Part shown: positions 16,361-27,600 of the stretch, one piece after another | How positions within the stretch are numbered: position 1 is the stretch's first letter | Layout: each line of letters begins with the position of its first letter | Origin: Fen-1254 sp963778945 | GTDB taxonomy: Bacteria > Bacteroidota > Ignavibacteria > UBA10030 | Length of the DNA: 64,000 bases | Assembly: GCA_963778945.1 (NCBI GenBank) | Contig: CAVZWL010000012.1 | Location: forward strand, 1 to 64,000 | Reading direction: 5' to 3' | Notes under the pieces: generated by a model | Databases searched by the model: none | Told to the model about the DNA's origin: nothing | Seen by the model: the letters and a program-made list of their open reading frames with translations, nothing else | Position numbers and translations under genes: made by a program

Positions 16361-17125
16361 TCATGATCTGGAAAGCAAAACTTTCCGGACTTCTTCCAGC
16401 TGATCGACCGTATTCACACCTTGAATTTCATCCGGATGTTCCGCCGGAAGAGCGTTCACGACCCATTGGTGTTTCCAAAAATATTCAAAGACATCTGTCA
16501 GATAATATTCTTTCTGAACATTATTCGGCCGGATAGTCTTGAGTGCATCGAACAATTTCCGGCAGTCAAAAATATAAATTCCTGAATTGATTTCATGAAC
16601 GGCTTTTTCTTCCGCCGTCGCATCCTTATGCTCGACAATTTTTTTCACAGAGCCGTCGGCATTGCGTATGATTCTGCCGTATCCTGCCGGATCGTCGTAT
16701 CGCGCACTCAAGATCGTGGCGGAAGCTCGAGATAATTGATGATGGTCAATCAATCCCTGTATCGTGCCCGCCGTCAGGAGCGGCACATCGCCGGAGAGTA
16801 TAACGACACTGCCGTCATGCCCGGATAGAATGTCCTGCGTTTGCATAATTGCATGCCCCGTACCGAGCTGTTCTTCCTGAACGACAATTTCCGTCGCCGG
16901 ATGGAAGCGCTCGATGTAGGCAGCAACGGCCTCGCGCTGATAACCGACGATTGCAAGAACGCGCTGCGAATGCACTTCAAACGCGACATCCAGAACATAG
17001 TGGATCATCGGTTTTCCCAAAACTTCATACATCACTTTTGCTTTGCCGGGATCTTTCATGCGGGTTCCTTTTCCCGCAGCCATAATAATCGTGAAGAGCT
17101 GTTTGCCAGGAGAATGAGAGGTCAT
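16361..17125 (-). CDS. Nucleotidyltransferase, GlmU N-terminal-domain type
   Basis: A 254-residue single-domain sugar nucleotidyltransferase. The nucleotide-binding signature is 'TIIMAAGKGTRMKDPGKAKV', and 'QEEQLGTGHAIMQT', 'VVILSGDVPLL', 'GYGRIIRNADGSVKKIVEHKDA' and 'EINSGIYIFD' all match the uridyltransferase half of GlmU. The left-handed beta-helix acetyltransferase half is absent, since the protein ends just after 'IQGVNTVDQLEEV'. The likely reaction is UDP-GlcNAc (or similar) formation from UTP and the sugar phosphate. Its start is 7 bases from the panC end, so it belongs to the same transcript. It is not proof of a second full GlmU. Confidence 0.85.
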   Translation of the reverse strand: MTSHSPGKQLFTIIMAAGKGTRMKDPGKAKVMYEVLGKPMIHYVLDVAFEVHSQRVLAIVGYQREAVAAYIERFHPATEIVVQEEQLGTGHAIMQTQDILSGHDGSVVILSGDVPLLTAGTIQGLIDHHQLSRASATILSARYDDPAGYGRIIRNADGSVKKIVEHKDATAEEKAVHEINSGIYIFDCRKLFDALKTIRPNNVQKEYYLTDVFEYFWKHQWVVNALPAEHPDEIQGVNTVDQLEEVRKVLLSRS

Positions 17126-17131
17126 TTTTTT

Positions 17132-17989
17132 TTAGAGAGTGATAAGAATGTTGTCGATAAGCCGCGTAGAACCGAAGCGCACGGCAAGGAGAAAAAGAAT
17201 CTGCGATTTTTCAGCAGTCGGAAGAATCTCGAAAGTTACAGGATCCACACATGCGATATAATCAATCTGTGCAGGATTGCCGGAGAGAACGATGTTTTTC
17301 ATTTCATGAAGAATAACATCGCAGCGCCGTTCGCCTTCTTGTATGCGTTTTTGTGCATGCAAAAGCGACTGTGAAAGAACAAGCGCCTGCTGCCGTTCCG
17401 CATTTGACAGATAGGTATTGCGCGAACTCATTGCCAGGCCGTCGGGTTCACGGACAATGGGAGCGACTAAAATTTCGATATTGAAATTCAACTCGCGTGC
17501 CATTTTTTTTATAAGAAAAACCTGCTGCGCATCCTTCTGGCCGAAGAGAGCCGTCTGAGGCCGAACAATATTGAATAATTTTGCTACGACCGTCGTGACG
17601 CCGCGAAAATGGTTCGGACGAAAAGCGCCTTCTAAGATTTTCGAGACTTGCTCCACTTCAACATAACTGGCGTACCCCGGTGCATACATTTCTTCATCGG
17701 TCGGTGCAAAAATAATATCGACGCCCGCTTCTTCGGCAAGATGAATGGTCATGCTCAAAGTCGCGCGGATACCGGCTGAAATCTTCGTTCGGACCGAATT
17801 GTGCGGGATTGACATAAATTGTCGCCGCAACGATATCGGCATGCGCACGCGCATAGTTTGAAGAGACTGGCGTGTCCCGCATGCAGATAACCCATGGTCG
17901 GAACAAGTCCAATTCTCTTGTGCGCTCAGACGCAGTTGTTCACATGCCTGCTGCATTTCTTGAGTTGAACGAATAACTTGAAGAGCCAC
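17132..17989 (-). CDS. panC: Pantothenate synthetase, three frameshifts near N-terminus
   Basis: PanC joins pantoate and beta-alanine with ATP to give pantothenate, for coenzyme A. The C-terminal two thirds are clean: 'FRPNHFRGVTTVVAKLFNIV', 'ALFGQKDAQQ' and 'EPDGLAMSSRNTYLS' are hallmark motifs. The N-terminal motifs 'GLVPTMGYLHAGHASL' and 'YVNPAQFGPNEDFSRYP' are present but in other frames. One-base shifts are inferred at about 17915, 17860 and 17745. Because shifts restore the frame exactly, they look like sequence errors. The gene sits 10 bases after accD. Confidence 0.9.
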   Translation of the reverse strand: MALQVIRSTQEMQQACEQLRLSAQENWTCSDHGLSACGTRQSLQTMRVRMPISLRRQFMSIPHNSVRTKISAGIRATLSMTIHLAEEAGVDIIFAPTDEEMYAPGYASYVEVEQVSKILEGAFRPNHFRGVTTVVAKLFNIVRPQTALFGQKDAQQVFLIKKMARELNFNIEILVAPIVREPDGLAMSSRNTYLSNAERQQALVLSQSLLHAQKRIQEGERRCDVILHEMKNIVLSGNPAQIDYIACVDPVTFEILPTAEKSQILFLLAVRFGSTRLIDNILITL

Positions 17990-17999
17990 GATAGGAACC

Positions 18000-18845
18000 T
18001 TACGGATTCAGATGCTGTAAAACTTTTGTTATGGTCTGTTTTAATTCTTTACGATGCACCACCATATCGACGAACCCCTTTTCCAGCAGAAATTCCGACC
18101 GCTGGAATCCTTTCGGCAGATCTTTGCCGATGGTCTGTTTGATAACGCGCGGACCCGCAAAACCGATAAATGCCGATGGCTCTGCAATTTGAACATCCCC
18201 CAGCATGGCAAAACTTGCCGTTACACCGCCCGCTGTAGGATCGGCGAGGACAGCAATATACGGTATTCCGGCATCGGAAAGCTGCGCTATTTTTGCGCTT
18301 GTCTTCGCCATTTGCATGAGTGAAAGAGCCGCTTCCTGCATCCGTGCGCCTCCGCTGGAGGAAATAACAAGCAGCGGATTGTTTCTTTTTCCGCGCCAGA
18401 TCGGCCGCACGCGAAATTTTTTCGCCGACGACAGATCCCATACTCCCGCCGATAAAGGAAAAATCCATGCATGCAATAACTACAGGAATAGCCGTTGATT
18501 TCCCCTTCTCCCGTCCGCACGGCGTCATTCAAACCTGTTTTCTTTATCGACTCGTCGATGCGCTTCGTATACGGCTTCGTATCGACGAATTTGAGGGGAT
18601 CCAGCGACCGCATTCTTTTTTCGGTCTCTTTGAATGTTGCCGTGATCTAAAAGAATCTCAAAATATTCTTTGCTTCCGATACGAAAATGATAGCTGCATT
18701 TGGCACAGGTAAAATAATTCTGTTCCAGCTGCTTTTTATGAATAATTTCTCCGCATCCGTCGCATTTCGTCCACATGCCGTCCGGAATATCTTTCTTTTG
18801 ACCGTCGGAAGAAATATTTTCTTTTGACCGTTTAAACCACGCCAT
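18000..18845 (-). CDS. accD: Acetyl-CoA carboxylase carboxyltransferase beta subunit, three frameshifts
   Basis: AccD carries the zinc ribbon (two CxxC pairs, 'CDGCGEI' and 'CAKCSYHF') and the crotonase-fold carboxyltransferase core. The pieces in different frames fit end to end: 'MRSLDPLKFVDTKPYTKRI', 'IPVVIACMDFSFIGGSMGSV', 'LLVISSSGGARMQEAALSLM', 'YIAVLADPTAGGVTASFA' and 'GFAGPRVIKQTIG'. Shifts are inferred at about 18645, 18497 and 18378, mostly one surplus base. The rebuilt length of about 282 residues matches the family. It works with AccA to make malonyl-CoA for fatty acid synthesis; accA is not in the window. Confidence 0.92.
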
Positions 18846-18903
18846 AAGAATCTCCTCACATTCTCCAAGCCGTTTTCCTGCCCGGCGGAAACGGCTTCTT
18901 TCA

Positions 18904-19567
18904 TCATATTTTCGGCTGCGTCCGAACGATAAAATCTTTTAAATAGAACGGTTCACAGGAAGCCGCATCGGCACACTGGCCGCTCTCCAGCATTCTCCCT
19001 TCCAAGCTCGGCAACTATTGCACCGCTGCAGAATTGATGCACATCTTCGCCTTGAAGAGAAGCGTCGGCTTTTTGCAATGCACCTAAACAATCAGTCACA
19101 ATCAAGGCAGAGCCGGTTATTATCCGCAACACATCCGGCATCGCAAGAATCTGCACGCTGCATTCAAGTTCCGTTCCTTCTGCATCATCATGCCAGGCCG
19201 CGGTATAATACTCGCCTTGCTTGGCATCGAGACAAATCGCAAGAGAATGAACTTCCTTTTTCCTTGAAGCACACCGGGCAATTGCCTGAAATGTGGGAAC
19301 TGCCGAAAGCGGAATGCCCAAACCGAAACATAATCCTTTTGCCGTACTTAATCCGATACGAAGGCCGGTAAAAGAACCCGGTCCTATAGACACTGCGACA
19401 CCCCGCAGTGATTTTAATGAGCCGCCGCAAACCTCGTCGATAAGCGTCAACAGCTTCTCCGAATGGATATGCGATTCGACAAGTGAACGCTCTCTCATGC
19501 TTCCATTCTCATCGACGATGCCCACCGAACAAACCGCTGTCGACGTTTCAATACCTAATATCGCCAC
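18904..19567 (-). CDS. tsaB: tRNA threonylcarbamoyladenosine synthesis protein TsaB, one frameshift
   Basis: The ASKHA-fold start 'MAILGIETSTAVCSVGIVDE', 'SLVESHIHSEKLLTLIDEV' and 'AVSIGPGSFTGLRIGLSTAKG' identify TsaB (YeaZ), which pairs with TsaD and TsaE in t6A37 modification of ANN-decoding tRNAs. The open frame ends at 18953, but one surplus base near 18990 restores a normal tail (EPFYLKDF, IVRTQPKI) ending at 18904, for about 221 residues. The start is a GTG after GAGGAATAA. It follows tsaE by 3 bases. Confidence 0.9.
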
Positions 19568-19570
19568 AAA

Positions 19571-20017
19571 TTATTCCTCAAGCAACTCGATCTTGATTGC
19601 GCGTTCGTTTTCCTTTTCGCCGTACGTGCAATGCACATCATAACGGCGTTTCGGCAGAAGTTCTCCAAGCTTATCCGCCCATTCGACGAACGTGATTCCT
19701 GTGCCGCCGAAAAATTCTTCGTATCCAAGGTCGTAGATCTCGTTCGGCGATTGGATACGATACAGGTCCACATGGTAAAGCAGCAGTTCTTCGCCCGCAT
19801 GGTCGCGGCCTTCGTACCGATGGAGAATCACGAAAGTCGGACTTACAACAGACGCTGATGCATGCAGCGCCGTACAGGCTCCTTTGACAAATTGAGTCTT
19901 GCCGCTTCCCAGCTCGCCGTAGAGAGCGACGATATCCCCCCGCCGCAGGAACCGGGCAAACGATTGCGCAAATACGACGGTTTCCTGCACCGATTGTGTT
20001 GCCAGCTCTGCAGTCAT
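19571..20017 (-). CDS. tsaE: tRNA threonylcarbamoyladenosine synthesis ATPase TsaE
   Basis: A P-loop ATPase of 148 residues with 'GDIVALYGELGSGKTQFVKG' (Walker A), 'SPTFVILHRYEG', 'LLLYHVDLYRI' and 'GITFVEWADKLGELLP', the standard TsaE (YjeE) series. It powers the cycling of the TsaBD complex in t6A synthesis. Its ATG overlaps the porX stop by 3 bases and it precedes tsaB by 3 bases, so porX-tsaE-tsaB is one transcript. Co-location of tsaE with tsaB is common in bacteria. Confidence 0.93.
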   Translation of the reverse strand: MTAELATQSVQETVVFAQSFARFLRRGDIVALYGELGSGKTQFVKGACTALHASASVVSPTFVILHRYEGRDHAGEELLLYHVDLYRIQSPNEIYDLGYEEFFGGTGITFVEWADKLGELLPKRRYDVHCTYGEKENERAIKIELLEE

Positions 20018-21576
20018 TTGGGTTCCATTTTAATGACCGGCAGAATCATCTCTTCAAGAGATATTCCACCGTGCTGAAAACTATCGCGGTAATAATTCAA
20101 ATACTTATGATAATCCGTCGGGTAAACGAAATAATAATCTTCTTTTGCAATAATATAGTTTGTCGTAACGCTGTCCTTCGGCAGGTTATACTCTTCGGGG
20201 TTTTTCATAATGAAAGCATTTTTTTCATCTACCTTCAAATTGCGCCCGTATTTAAACCGCAGATTCGCGGAAGCTTCGCGGTCGCCGAGAACTTTTGCAC
20301 CGCGCAGGCAGCGCACGCTGCCATGATCCGTGGTAAGAATGATTTTGGCATTCCTCTGCCGGCTCAGCGTTTTCAGCATACCGAAGAGAGATGAATGCTG
20401 AAACCACGACCTTGTGAGCGTCCGATAGGCGGCTTCATCCGGAGCAATTTCCTTGAGGAGCGGAGAATCGGACCGTCCGTGCGCCAGCATATCGACGAAA
20501 TTGACAACGATAGCGGTCAACCGGTTCGGGAGATACGAAAGAATATTCGATTCAATTTGTTTGCCAAACTCTGCGTCCAGGATTTTGACATATCTCGCTT
20601 CAATTTTAGACTTTACAAATTTTCGTTCAAGAAGCCGGTTCAGCAATTCGTGTTCATTTCGGTTTCGGCTGCTTTCATCGTCTTCCCCTTCCTGCCATAT
20701 TTCGGGAAAACGTTTCTGAAGTTCAGACGGAAACAATCCGCTGAAAATAGCATTGCGCGAATACGGCGTCGCCGTCGGCAGGATGCTGAAATAAAAATTT
20801 TTCTCAAATGTAAAATATTCCGAAAGCATTTGTTCCATCACCAGCCACTGGTCGTACCGCAGGCAATCGACGACGATAAAAAAGAGCGAACAGGAATCGT
20901 TTATTTCCGGAAAAACGAACCGTTCGGCAACATCGGGCGAGAGCGCTATGGCACGATGGGGCTCATCGATCCATTTCCGATAGGAACTCTCGACATATTT
21001 TGCAAATTTCGCATTTGCTTCCCGCCGCTGGTCAAGCAGCGTCTGCCGCAGCCCAAGATCTGCATGCGCATCGAGTTCCCTGTCCCATTCCGTCATTTTT
21101 TTATAGATATCGATCCATTCTTCCTGATTGAGAGGATTGTACAGCAAACTGCTGATTTCATGGAATTCATCGATGTAACTTCGAGAAACGTGCGCATCGC
21201 CGATCTCTTTCGATTCGAATATTTTCTTGCATGCAAGAAGAATCTGACTCGGATTGACCGGTTTCGTCAGATAATCGGTGATCTTTCCGCCGATCGCTTC
21301 TTCCATCAGACTCTCCGCCTCATTCTTCGTTACCATGACCACCGGCAGCGACGGCTCCAGGTCCTTCAGGGCGCCGAGTGTCTGCAGTCCTCCGATTCCG
21401 GGCATCATTTCATCGAGAAAGACAAGATCGAAATCTTTTGTCCGCACGAGTTCTATTGCATCGTCGCCGTTGGTCGCCGTCTCGACTTCGTATCCCTTTT
21501 GTTCCAAAATGAGCAAGTGCGGGCGGAGCATATCGATTTCATCGTCCACCCATAATATTCTTTTAGTTTTTTTCAT
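20014..21576 (-). CDS. porX: PorX-type response regulator with PglZ domain
   Basis: A 520-residue protein. Residues 1-125 are a CheY-like receiver ('ILWVDDEIDMLRPHL', phosphoacceptor in 'DLVFLDEMMPGIGG', 'VVMVTKNEAESL', 'DYLTKPVNP'). A helical linker follows, then an alkaline-phosphatase-fold PglZ domain with 'FFIVVDCLRYDQWLVMEQM', 'LPTATPYSRNAIFSGLFP', 'VNFVDMLAHGRS' and 'IILTTDHGSV'. This architecture defines PorX, the regulator of type IX secretion, which in Porphyromonas and relatives acts with kinase PorY and sigma factor SigP and hydrolyses signalling nucleotides. The start at 21576 is chosen because the receiver begins there; upstream codons are spacer. It lies 58 bases after sprA. Confidence 0.93.
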   Translation of the reverse strand: MKKTKRILWVDDEIDMLRPHLLILEQKGYEVETATNGDDAIELVRTKDFDLVFLDEMMPGIGGLQTLGALKDLEPSLPVVMVTKNEAESLMEEAIGGKITDYLTKPVNPSQILLACKKIFESKEIGDAHVSRSYIDEFHEISSLLYNPLNQEEWIDIYKKMTEWDRELDAHADLGLRQTLLDQRREANAKFAKYVESSYRKWIDEPHRAIALSPDVAERFVFPEINDSCSLFFIVVDCLRYDQWLVMEQMLSEYFTFEKNFYFSILPTATPYSRNAIFSGLFPSELQKRFPEIWQEGEDDESSRNRNEHELLNRLLERKFVKSKIEARYVKILDAEFGKQIESNILSYLPNRLTAIVVNFVDMLAHGRSDSPLLKEIAPDEAAYRTLTRSWFQHSSLFGMLKTLSRQRNAKIILTTDHGSVRCLRGAKVLGDREASANLRFKYGRNLKVDEKNAFIMKNPEEYNLPKDSVTTNYIIAKEDYYFVYPTDYHKYLNYYRDSFQHGGISLEEMILPVIKMEPK

Positions 21577-21634
21577 AATTTTAAAAGTATCGATTAAAGG
21601 AAAGAGAAGCAAACTCTCCATTTTTACTCCATCC

Positions 21635-24600
21635 TTACTGGATGGCAATATGCATATCGAGTCCCCCTTCATTGGACGTACTGCCCGGTGTTGTCGATCC
21701 GCTCGATGTCGGCGCAATCCGCGAATAGGTATAATAGATTGAAGCGGTGATGCGAGAGCTGAGTGTATATTTAATACGAGGTGTAACAATCGTCCGGATA
21801 GTGCCGCTCAACGGACTCCCTCCCGCTGTATAAGGTTCGAAGTTATACAAAACGCTCGAGCTGTTGCTCACGGAGTAAGACAAGCTTCCCTCCACATCAT
21901 TCGAAAGAGATATTCCGAATAGCGGCAGACTAAATCCCTGCTGGCGGTACGAAAGTGTTGCGGTAATATCCGATTGATCTGTTTCTGTCGCATTTAAACT
22001 CGCGGGTGTGAGGTCGAAGGAACTGCCTGTACTATAGCGGCAGCTCGCGCTCATCGTACCTTTGCCCACTCCTTTGAAATCGATATTCACTCCGATGAGC
22101 GGTGAAAAAGCATAGGAGACGTTTTGACTTTGGATGATCTGTGCGCCCGCTGTGGTCGTGTTCCATTGTTCCCTGTAACTCGATGTATATGCATTTTCCA
22201 GTGAAATATTGGATGCAAACGATTTAAATAAAGAAAACTTTTCAAGACCGCTCCAGTGGAAGGTCCAATTCACTCGCGGCAGAATCGACCCGAAGAGCTG
22301 CGAAAGAAACGGAAAAGCTTCAAATCCCTGCTGGAATGCCGTCGAAAGCCGTTTAGGATTATCTATGAATGTCGAATCGCTTTTTAATCCTTCATAAATT
22401 TTATCGACATTACCGATGTTCGTATTGAATATTTTAAAAATAAATGCATCAGGAAAAGCAAAAAATGAGCGCTGGAATGTCCCGGTGATCGTCCTGCTGA
22501 TTGTCGGATCCTCGACGCGCCCGAACGAATCTGTCTGCATCGTTTGATTTGAGGTGTACGACCAGCTGTAATTCCAGTTTAAATCGATTCGGGCTCCTTC
22601 CCAGAGAGTCCTGCCTGTCCCCAGCGAAATCATATTGTTTTGGGCAAAGACATCCGCAATCTGTCCTGTATCCGCGCGCAATCCCGGGATGGTATAGCCT
22701 GAAATAAACGGGAAGGAATTTTTAGTTCCCAGGACGACTCTTCCATTGGGATCCGAAGACACGCCGAGCTGATACAGGAGAGAAGGTCCGTTATCAGGCA
22801 AAGATGATTGGACAAACGGAACGCGGGCAAAAATATTAGCGAATCCGGTACCTCCTGTGATGCCCGTGTTCTGGATATTGTTGCCGTCGGTAAAACTGAT
22901 TGTCACTTTATCGAAATCGAGGAACAGGTCTTTGAAGAGAAACCTGGTCAGCGATGAGAGCTGCTGCGAGGCCTTCTTCAATCCGCGGCCGCGGGCCGTA
23001 TCATTCGGCATTGAAGACGGCTGCGCGTCCGGCGACCATATGGACTCGCTGATGGTGCGCAGACTGATATCCAGAGAAAAGCGAAACGAACTGTTCGCTC
23101 CGGCGCTTTTCCCCAATTCGCCGGAACTGATATTGTTCGACCAGCTATACTGGGTTGAATACTGAAAAGACGGCCGAAAAAGCTTGCCAAACCACGAAGT
23201 GGATGGAATTTTTACCTGCGGGCTCCACGATATGCCCTGCGAATAGCTTTGATCGATGCCGAAATCGATAAGCCGGTCGGTGAAGAAAATATCTTTCATA
23301 ATATCGTAGAACGACCGCTGGTTTCCGAACCGGTCAGTCTCAAGATTATAAAGCGAACTGCCGACACTGACCTGATAGTTCGTCCCCAGGTCCAGATACC
23401 TGCCTTCAAACCATTGCCACGTAAAATTCAAAGACCGCGATGCAGTCAGATTATATGTAAGAGGGTTGGACACTGTCTGATATCGGGTCAGGCTCTGCGA
23501 TTGGCTCCGGTTGAATGCAGCCGTCATATTTATATTCTTCGGCGTGAAATAGATCGTGAGATCCTGCCAGATACTTGTTAGGAAAAATTTGCCGAGCCAT
23601 GCGAACGGCTTGAAATAATTCATCTTGGAAAACTGAATTGTATACGCTATATGCGCTTCCCATGTCCAGGATTTCGACCATTCGATCGTCGGCGAACGCT
23701 GGAACGTGGAACTGTACGAATAGCCGAACACCATTTGATTGATTGTCTTTGTAACAAGCCATGTATCCAGCGGAATGTTTAAATGAAGCGACGGAAGGGC
23801 GTAACTGTTCGTTACGTTCAGCGTCTGCGAGGCAATAAGAATATCGCTGGGCTTGCTGATCAGGGTATCCCCCTTCGCAATCGCATCGGCAGCCTGCTGT
23901 TGAGCCGATCCCACTAAAACATCCGACCCTGGAACATACTCCGGCCGCTGATAGTTTTCCGAATGCGAATACGTAAAAGGAAGCAGTGTGCCGGTCCAGC
24001 TCTCAGGCAGAAATTTATCGAAGTTCATTGTAGAAGTAAGATTCCATGAGAGCATATCCGTCCTGTTGCCGAATTGGTCCTCCAGCGAATGGAAGTTCGG
24101 ACTTTGATGCATAAACGAAAAACCGATAGTCGCTACATCTGCAAGCTTGATGTTTGCATCCAGTTTATAAGCCGAGCCCGGCGAATTATCCACATCCGTC
24201 AGGCGCAGTTCATCCACCCATACCTCTCCCGTGATAATTTTCCCGGGATGTTTTGAAGGATTCGAAGCGTTCAGGACTTCGATAGCCAGATATTGTATGG
24301 AAGTCAATGTCGGAGATCCTTTGAGATAATACTTTGAGCCCGGCGGACCGCCCGGAACATTTCCGGAAACAATTTCGTTGCTGTCGCGCCTTGCCTTTAA
24401 CGAGGAAAGATCGCCAAAATGAACGATCATATCGTTATGAGCGGGATCCCAATCCGGCCGCAGCGGTGCGCTGTATTCGTAATAATTTGAAGAATCCGTC
24501 CCGAATCGAAGACTTACAAGAACATCATAATCCGTCGTATCATTGAATACAAATGCATTGTACTGTTTGGCAGGATATCCCGTTTCGCCGTGAAGGAACA

Positions 24601-27600
24601 TTCTCATGGTATGATAATTCAGGAGATCGATCGGGCGCGCACTGAGCAATTTAACCGCTCTCCGGGAATCTCCCTGCTTGAGCCCGCTCACAATAAGATT
24701 AAGAGACTGCTCGTTCTCGTATACCGGCGTCTGACTCGATTGCGTTTGTGTCGGATCCTGTATACGCGGAAGCGGGGAAATGTAGTTCGGATCGTCTTCA
24801 TAGTTTATTGCGCTCACCTGCATCGTCGTATCGTCCTGTACTTCGGCTCTCCATTGGTTGCCGACAAGATTAAAATTCGCAATGCGGAACAATACTTTCC
24901 CGCTTGCCCCGGTCACCCAGACCCGCATACCCTGAATATTGGTAAGCGACGGGGATCCGATCTGGCGCGTAATATCTTTAAGCGGAATGCTGATTTGATG
25001 CCAGCCGTTTGCCCCTTGTCCCGTGATATATTTAGCAAAGACGGCATTGGTCGTATCCAGCGGTAATTCATATTCGAAATACGAATTCAGTGTGCTGAAA
25101 ACGCCATCGCCGTTCAGATCTTCCGTATCGGGATAGCGCGCTCCAAGTTCGCTGGCATAATTGCCTTCCACGCCATTGCAGCCATCGAACGTTCTTGCGA
25201 CCGCCGTGTCAAATGCAGAATTTCCAATACTCGTCGGAGGCGCTTTCCAGTCGTCACCCGAGGGGTCGGCATCATAATCAGTGTTGTTATGTTGATGAGC
25301 ATAAGCAAGGAAGTCTGAATATCGGCTTTGTTCCTGTGCATCCCACGATCCGTCAATACCCATATCTTCATCCTTTTGCATAACGCCGGTCGGATGTCCT
25401 CCATTTGTTAGACCGTCTTCTGTGTTCAGCGTATCGCCGTAGGGAAAAGAATTTTCACTGATATATCCGAGATCAATATTGAGCTTTACGGTTGGCTGCC
25501 CTGCGACTATTTTCACCCACATCTGAATGTAATTGATATTTTGATCGGAGAGGTTCGTTGTGGTTGAGCCGAAAGCAAGCTGCGCTCCGCCCCATGCTTT
25601 CATCGGGTTCGGGAATAATTTGGTATATAAATTCCTTGAATAATTATATGTCCCACGCTTGCCCGGATCCATATACATATTCAGAACCGTGACCTGACTT
25701 TGTCCGGATATTGTGCTTTTTCTGCTTCCCCAAATATCCGTGGTTTGGACATCACTTGAGGCAATGGTAAACCAGGTCGTATGAGCTTTATACTCCATCT
25801 TTGTCGTATCCGGCATGATCGTAATGGTCGGAGCCGTAGGAATGGTTTTTGTGAACGGGTCCACGACATAGGCCGTATCTATCGTTGAGCTATAATACGG
25901 CGGGGCGGCTTCTTTCCACGAAGTATATGCAAGACTAATCGGCATGGTTTGAAGTGTTCCCTCAAAATCGTCGATATATGCAACGCTCTTGCCGTTGTCT
26001 TCAGGCACAGGACTCGATCCGTGTATTCGGATCGGGAGACATATAGGCATATTCTCCCCTCAGCGTGACCTTCGATTTTTCAATGGTATGGATTCCAGGC
26101 AGCCAATTCAGGGCTTTTGTTAAAAAGGGCGCGTCGAACGCCGTGCTTGCATCGAAACCGTAAATCGTATTATTACTCGGTTCGTCGCCTAAACGCACTT
26201 TATCGGTCAGCGATTGTTCATTGAGGTTCATAACGGTAAATCCGAGCGTCGTATTGCGGTCAATGGCAATCTCTCCGCGCGCGCCAAGGAGTGTCTTTGA
26301 TGCAAGCTGGAAGAGGTCGTTCGCTTCATATTTTATCTGAACATTTCGTCCCGCTACAAGAAATGATGAGTTCCTGATGGTAACCGTTCCGGAGACATAA
26401 TCGACCGTATAGTCGGAATTGAGGACAGCCGGCTGGTCGTCGACCGTCACAACCACGCTTCCCTCGACAATGTTCGTGCCGATACTGTACTGCGATTGAA
26501 CGCTTGAGGTAGCCGAACCTGTAATAACAAAGCGGCTCCGCGGGTCCATATCGGCTGCCGAAGCCGTCGTGTCGTAGAGATTATTGAAATTCAAAGAGTC
26601 CGCGGCTTGTTGCAGATCCTGACCAGTTAATCCGCCGTACGTTTGTAAAAAATATGCTATGTTAGCGCTGTCAAACGGCTCCACGGTGGGGAAAATAATT
26701 TCCCCGAGGCTTTCGTTGACGGTATAATCATTGTTGTAATCAAAAACTTTGTCGGGTCCGCTGACGCCGTTATCGCCCGTATAAATATCCATGCCGAGTA
26801 TCGTCATGACACCGATATTTTGCGTAAGAACGTTATCGACCGGGGTTTGCCCCGATGCTTGATATTGAATCTTCAGATTAAAAGTGCTCTGTGTAATACC
26901 GCCCCCGCTGACCGGATAATGGCTTTTGAGCATCATCTTCCATGCAGTTTTTAAAAATGGACTGGAAGCCAGATTGAGCGGCCGGACAAGTTTCATAACG
27001 AGCCAGTTTGAATCACTTGGTGTTTGAGAGCCGAAATTGCCTATCGCTGCCGTACTCTGACCCGGCGTTATATGCAACAGCTATCGCCTGATTTGTCTGC
27101 AATGAGGTTTTCAGATCTATAAGTCCTAAATAAGGATTATAAGTATAATCCGATCCGTTGACCAGCGGTACAAACGGTCCCGCTTCCATCTCTCCGTTCC
27201 CGTTCCCGCTGTAATTGACTGAGAGCGCGGGACGATGATTCTGATATTTGAAAAGCGTATCCGGATTCATAAACGCGATGACTTTTCTTTCTTTCGTAGA
27301 GACCGCCCCTATACGCGAGACCCATACTTCAATGTTCTGCACCATTTTATCCATGATGTTCATGATGAGGATGCTTGAGATAATAATCGCCATAGAGGGC
27401 GATATAGCTCGTATCGATGAAATAGTGATTTTGAGAATATGCGCTGGGACGTATGCTGAACGGAGTAGACGTAGCGCCATTGCTGACCGACAATGCCTTA
27501 ATCTGACCCTTTTTCTGACTGGCTATGGCAGTCAATTTCAGCGGCCCGAACTGCATTCCCAATTTAATGCCGAATAATGCCTGACTGCTTGCTATAAATG

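Noticed and set aside
17132..18845. panC and accD as genuine pseudogenes
   Set aside because: Every break is a single base with perfect continuation in another frame, and many other essential genes show the same pattern; sequence error is more likely.
20395..21555. 386-codon plus-strand ORF opposite porX
   Set aside because: It is a shadow of the porX receiver and PglZ domains.
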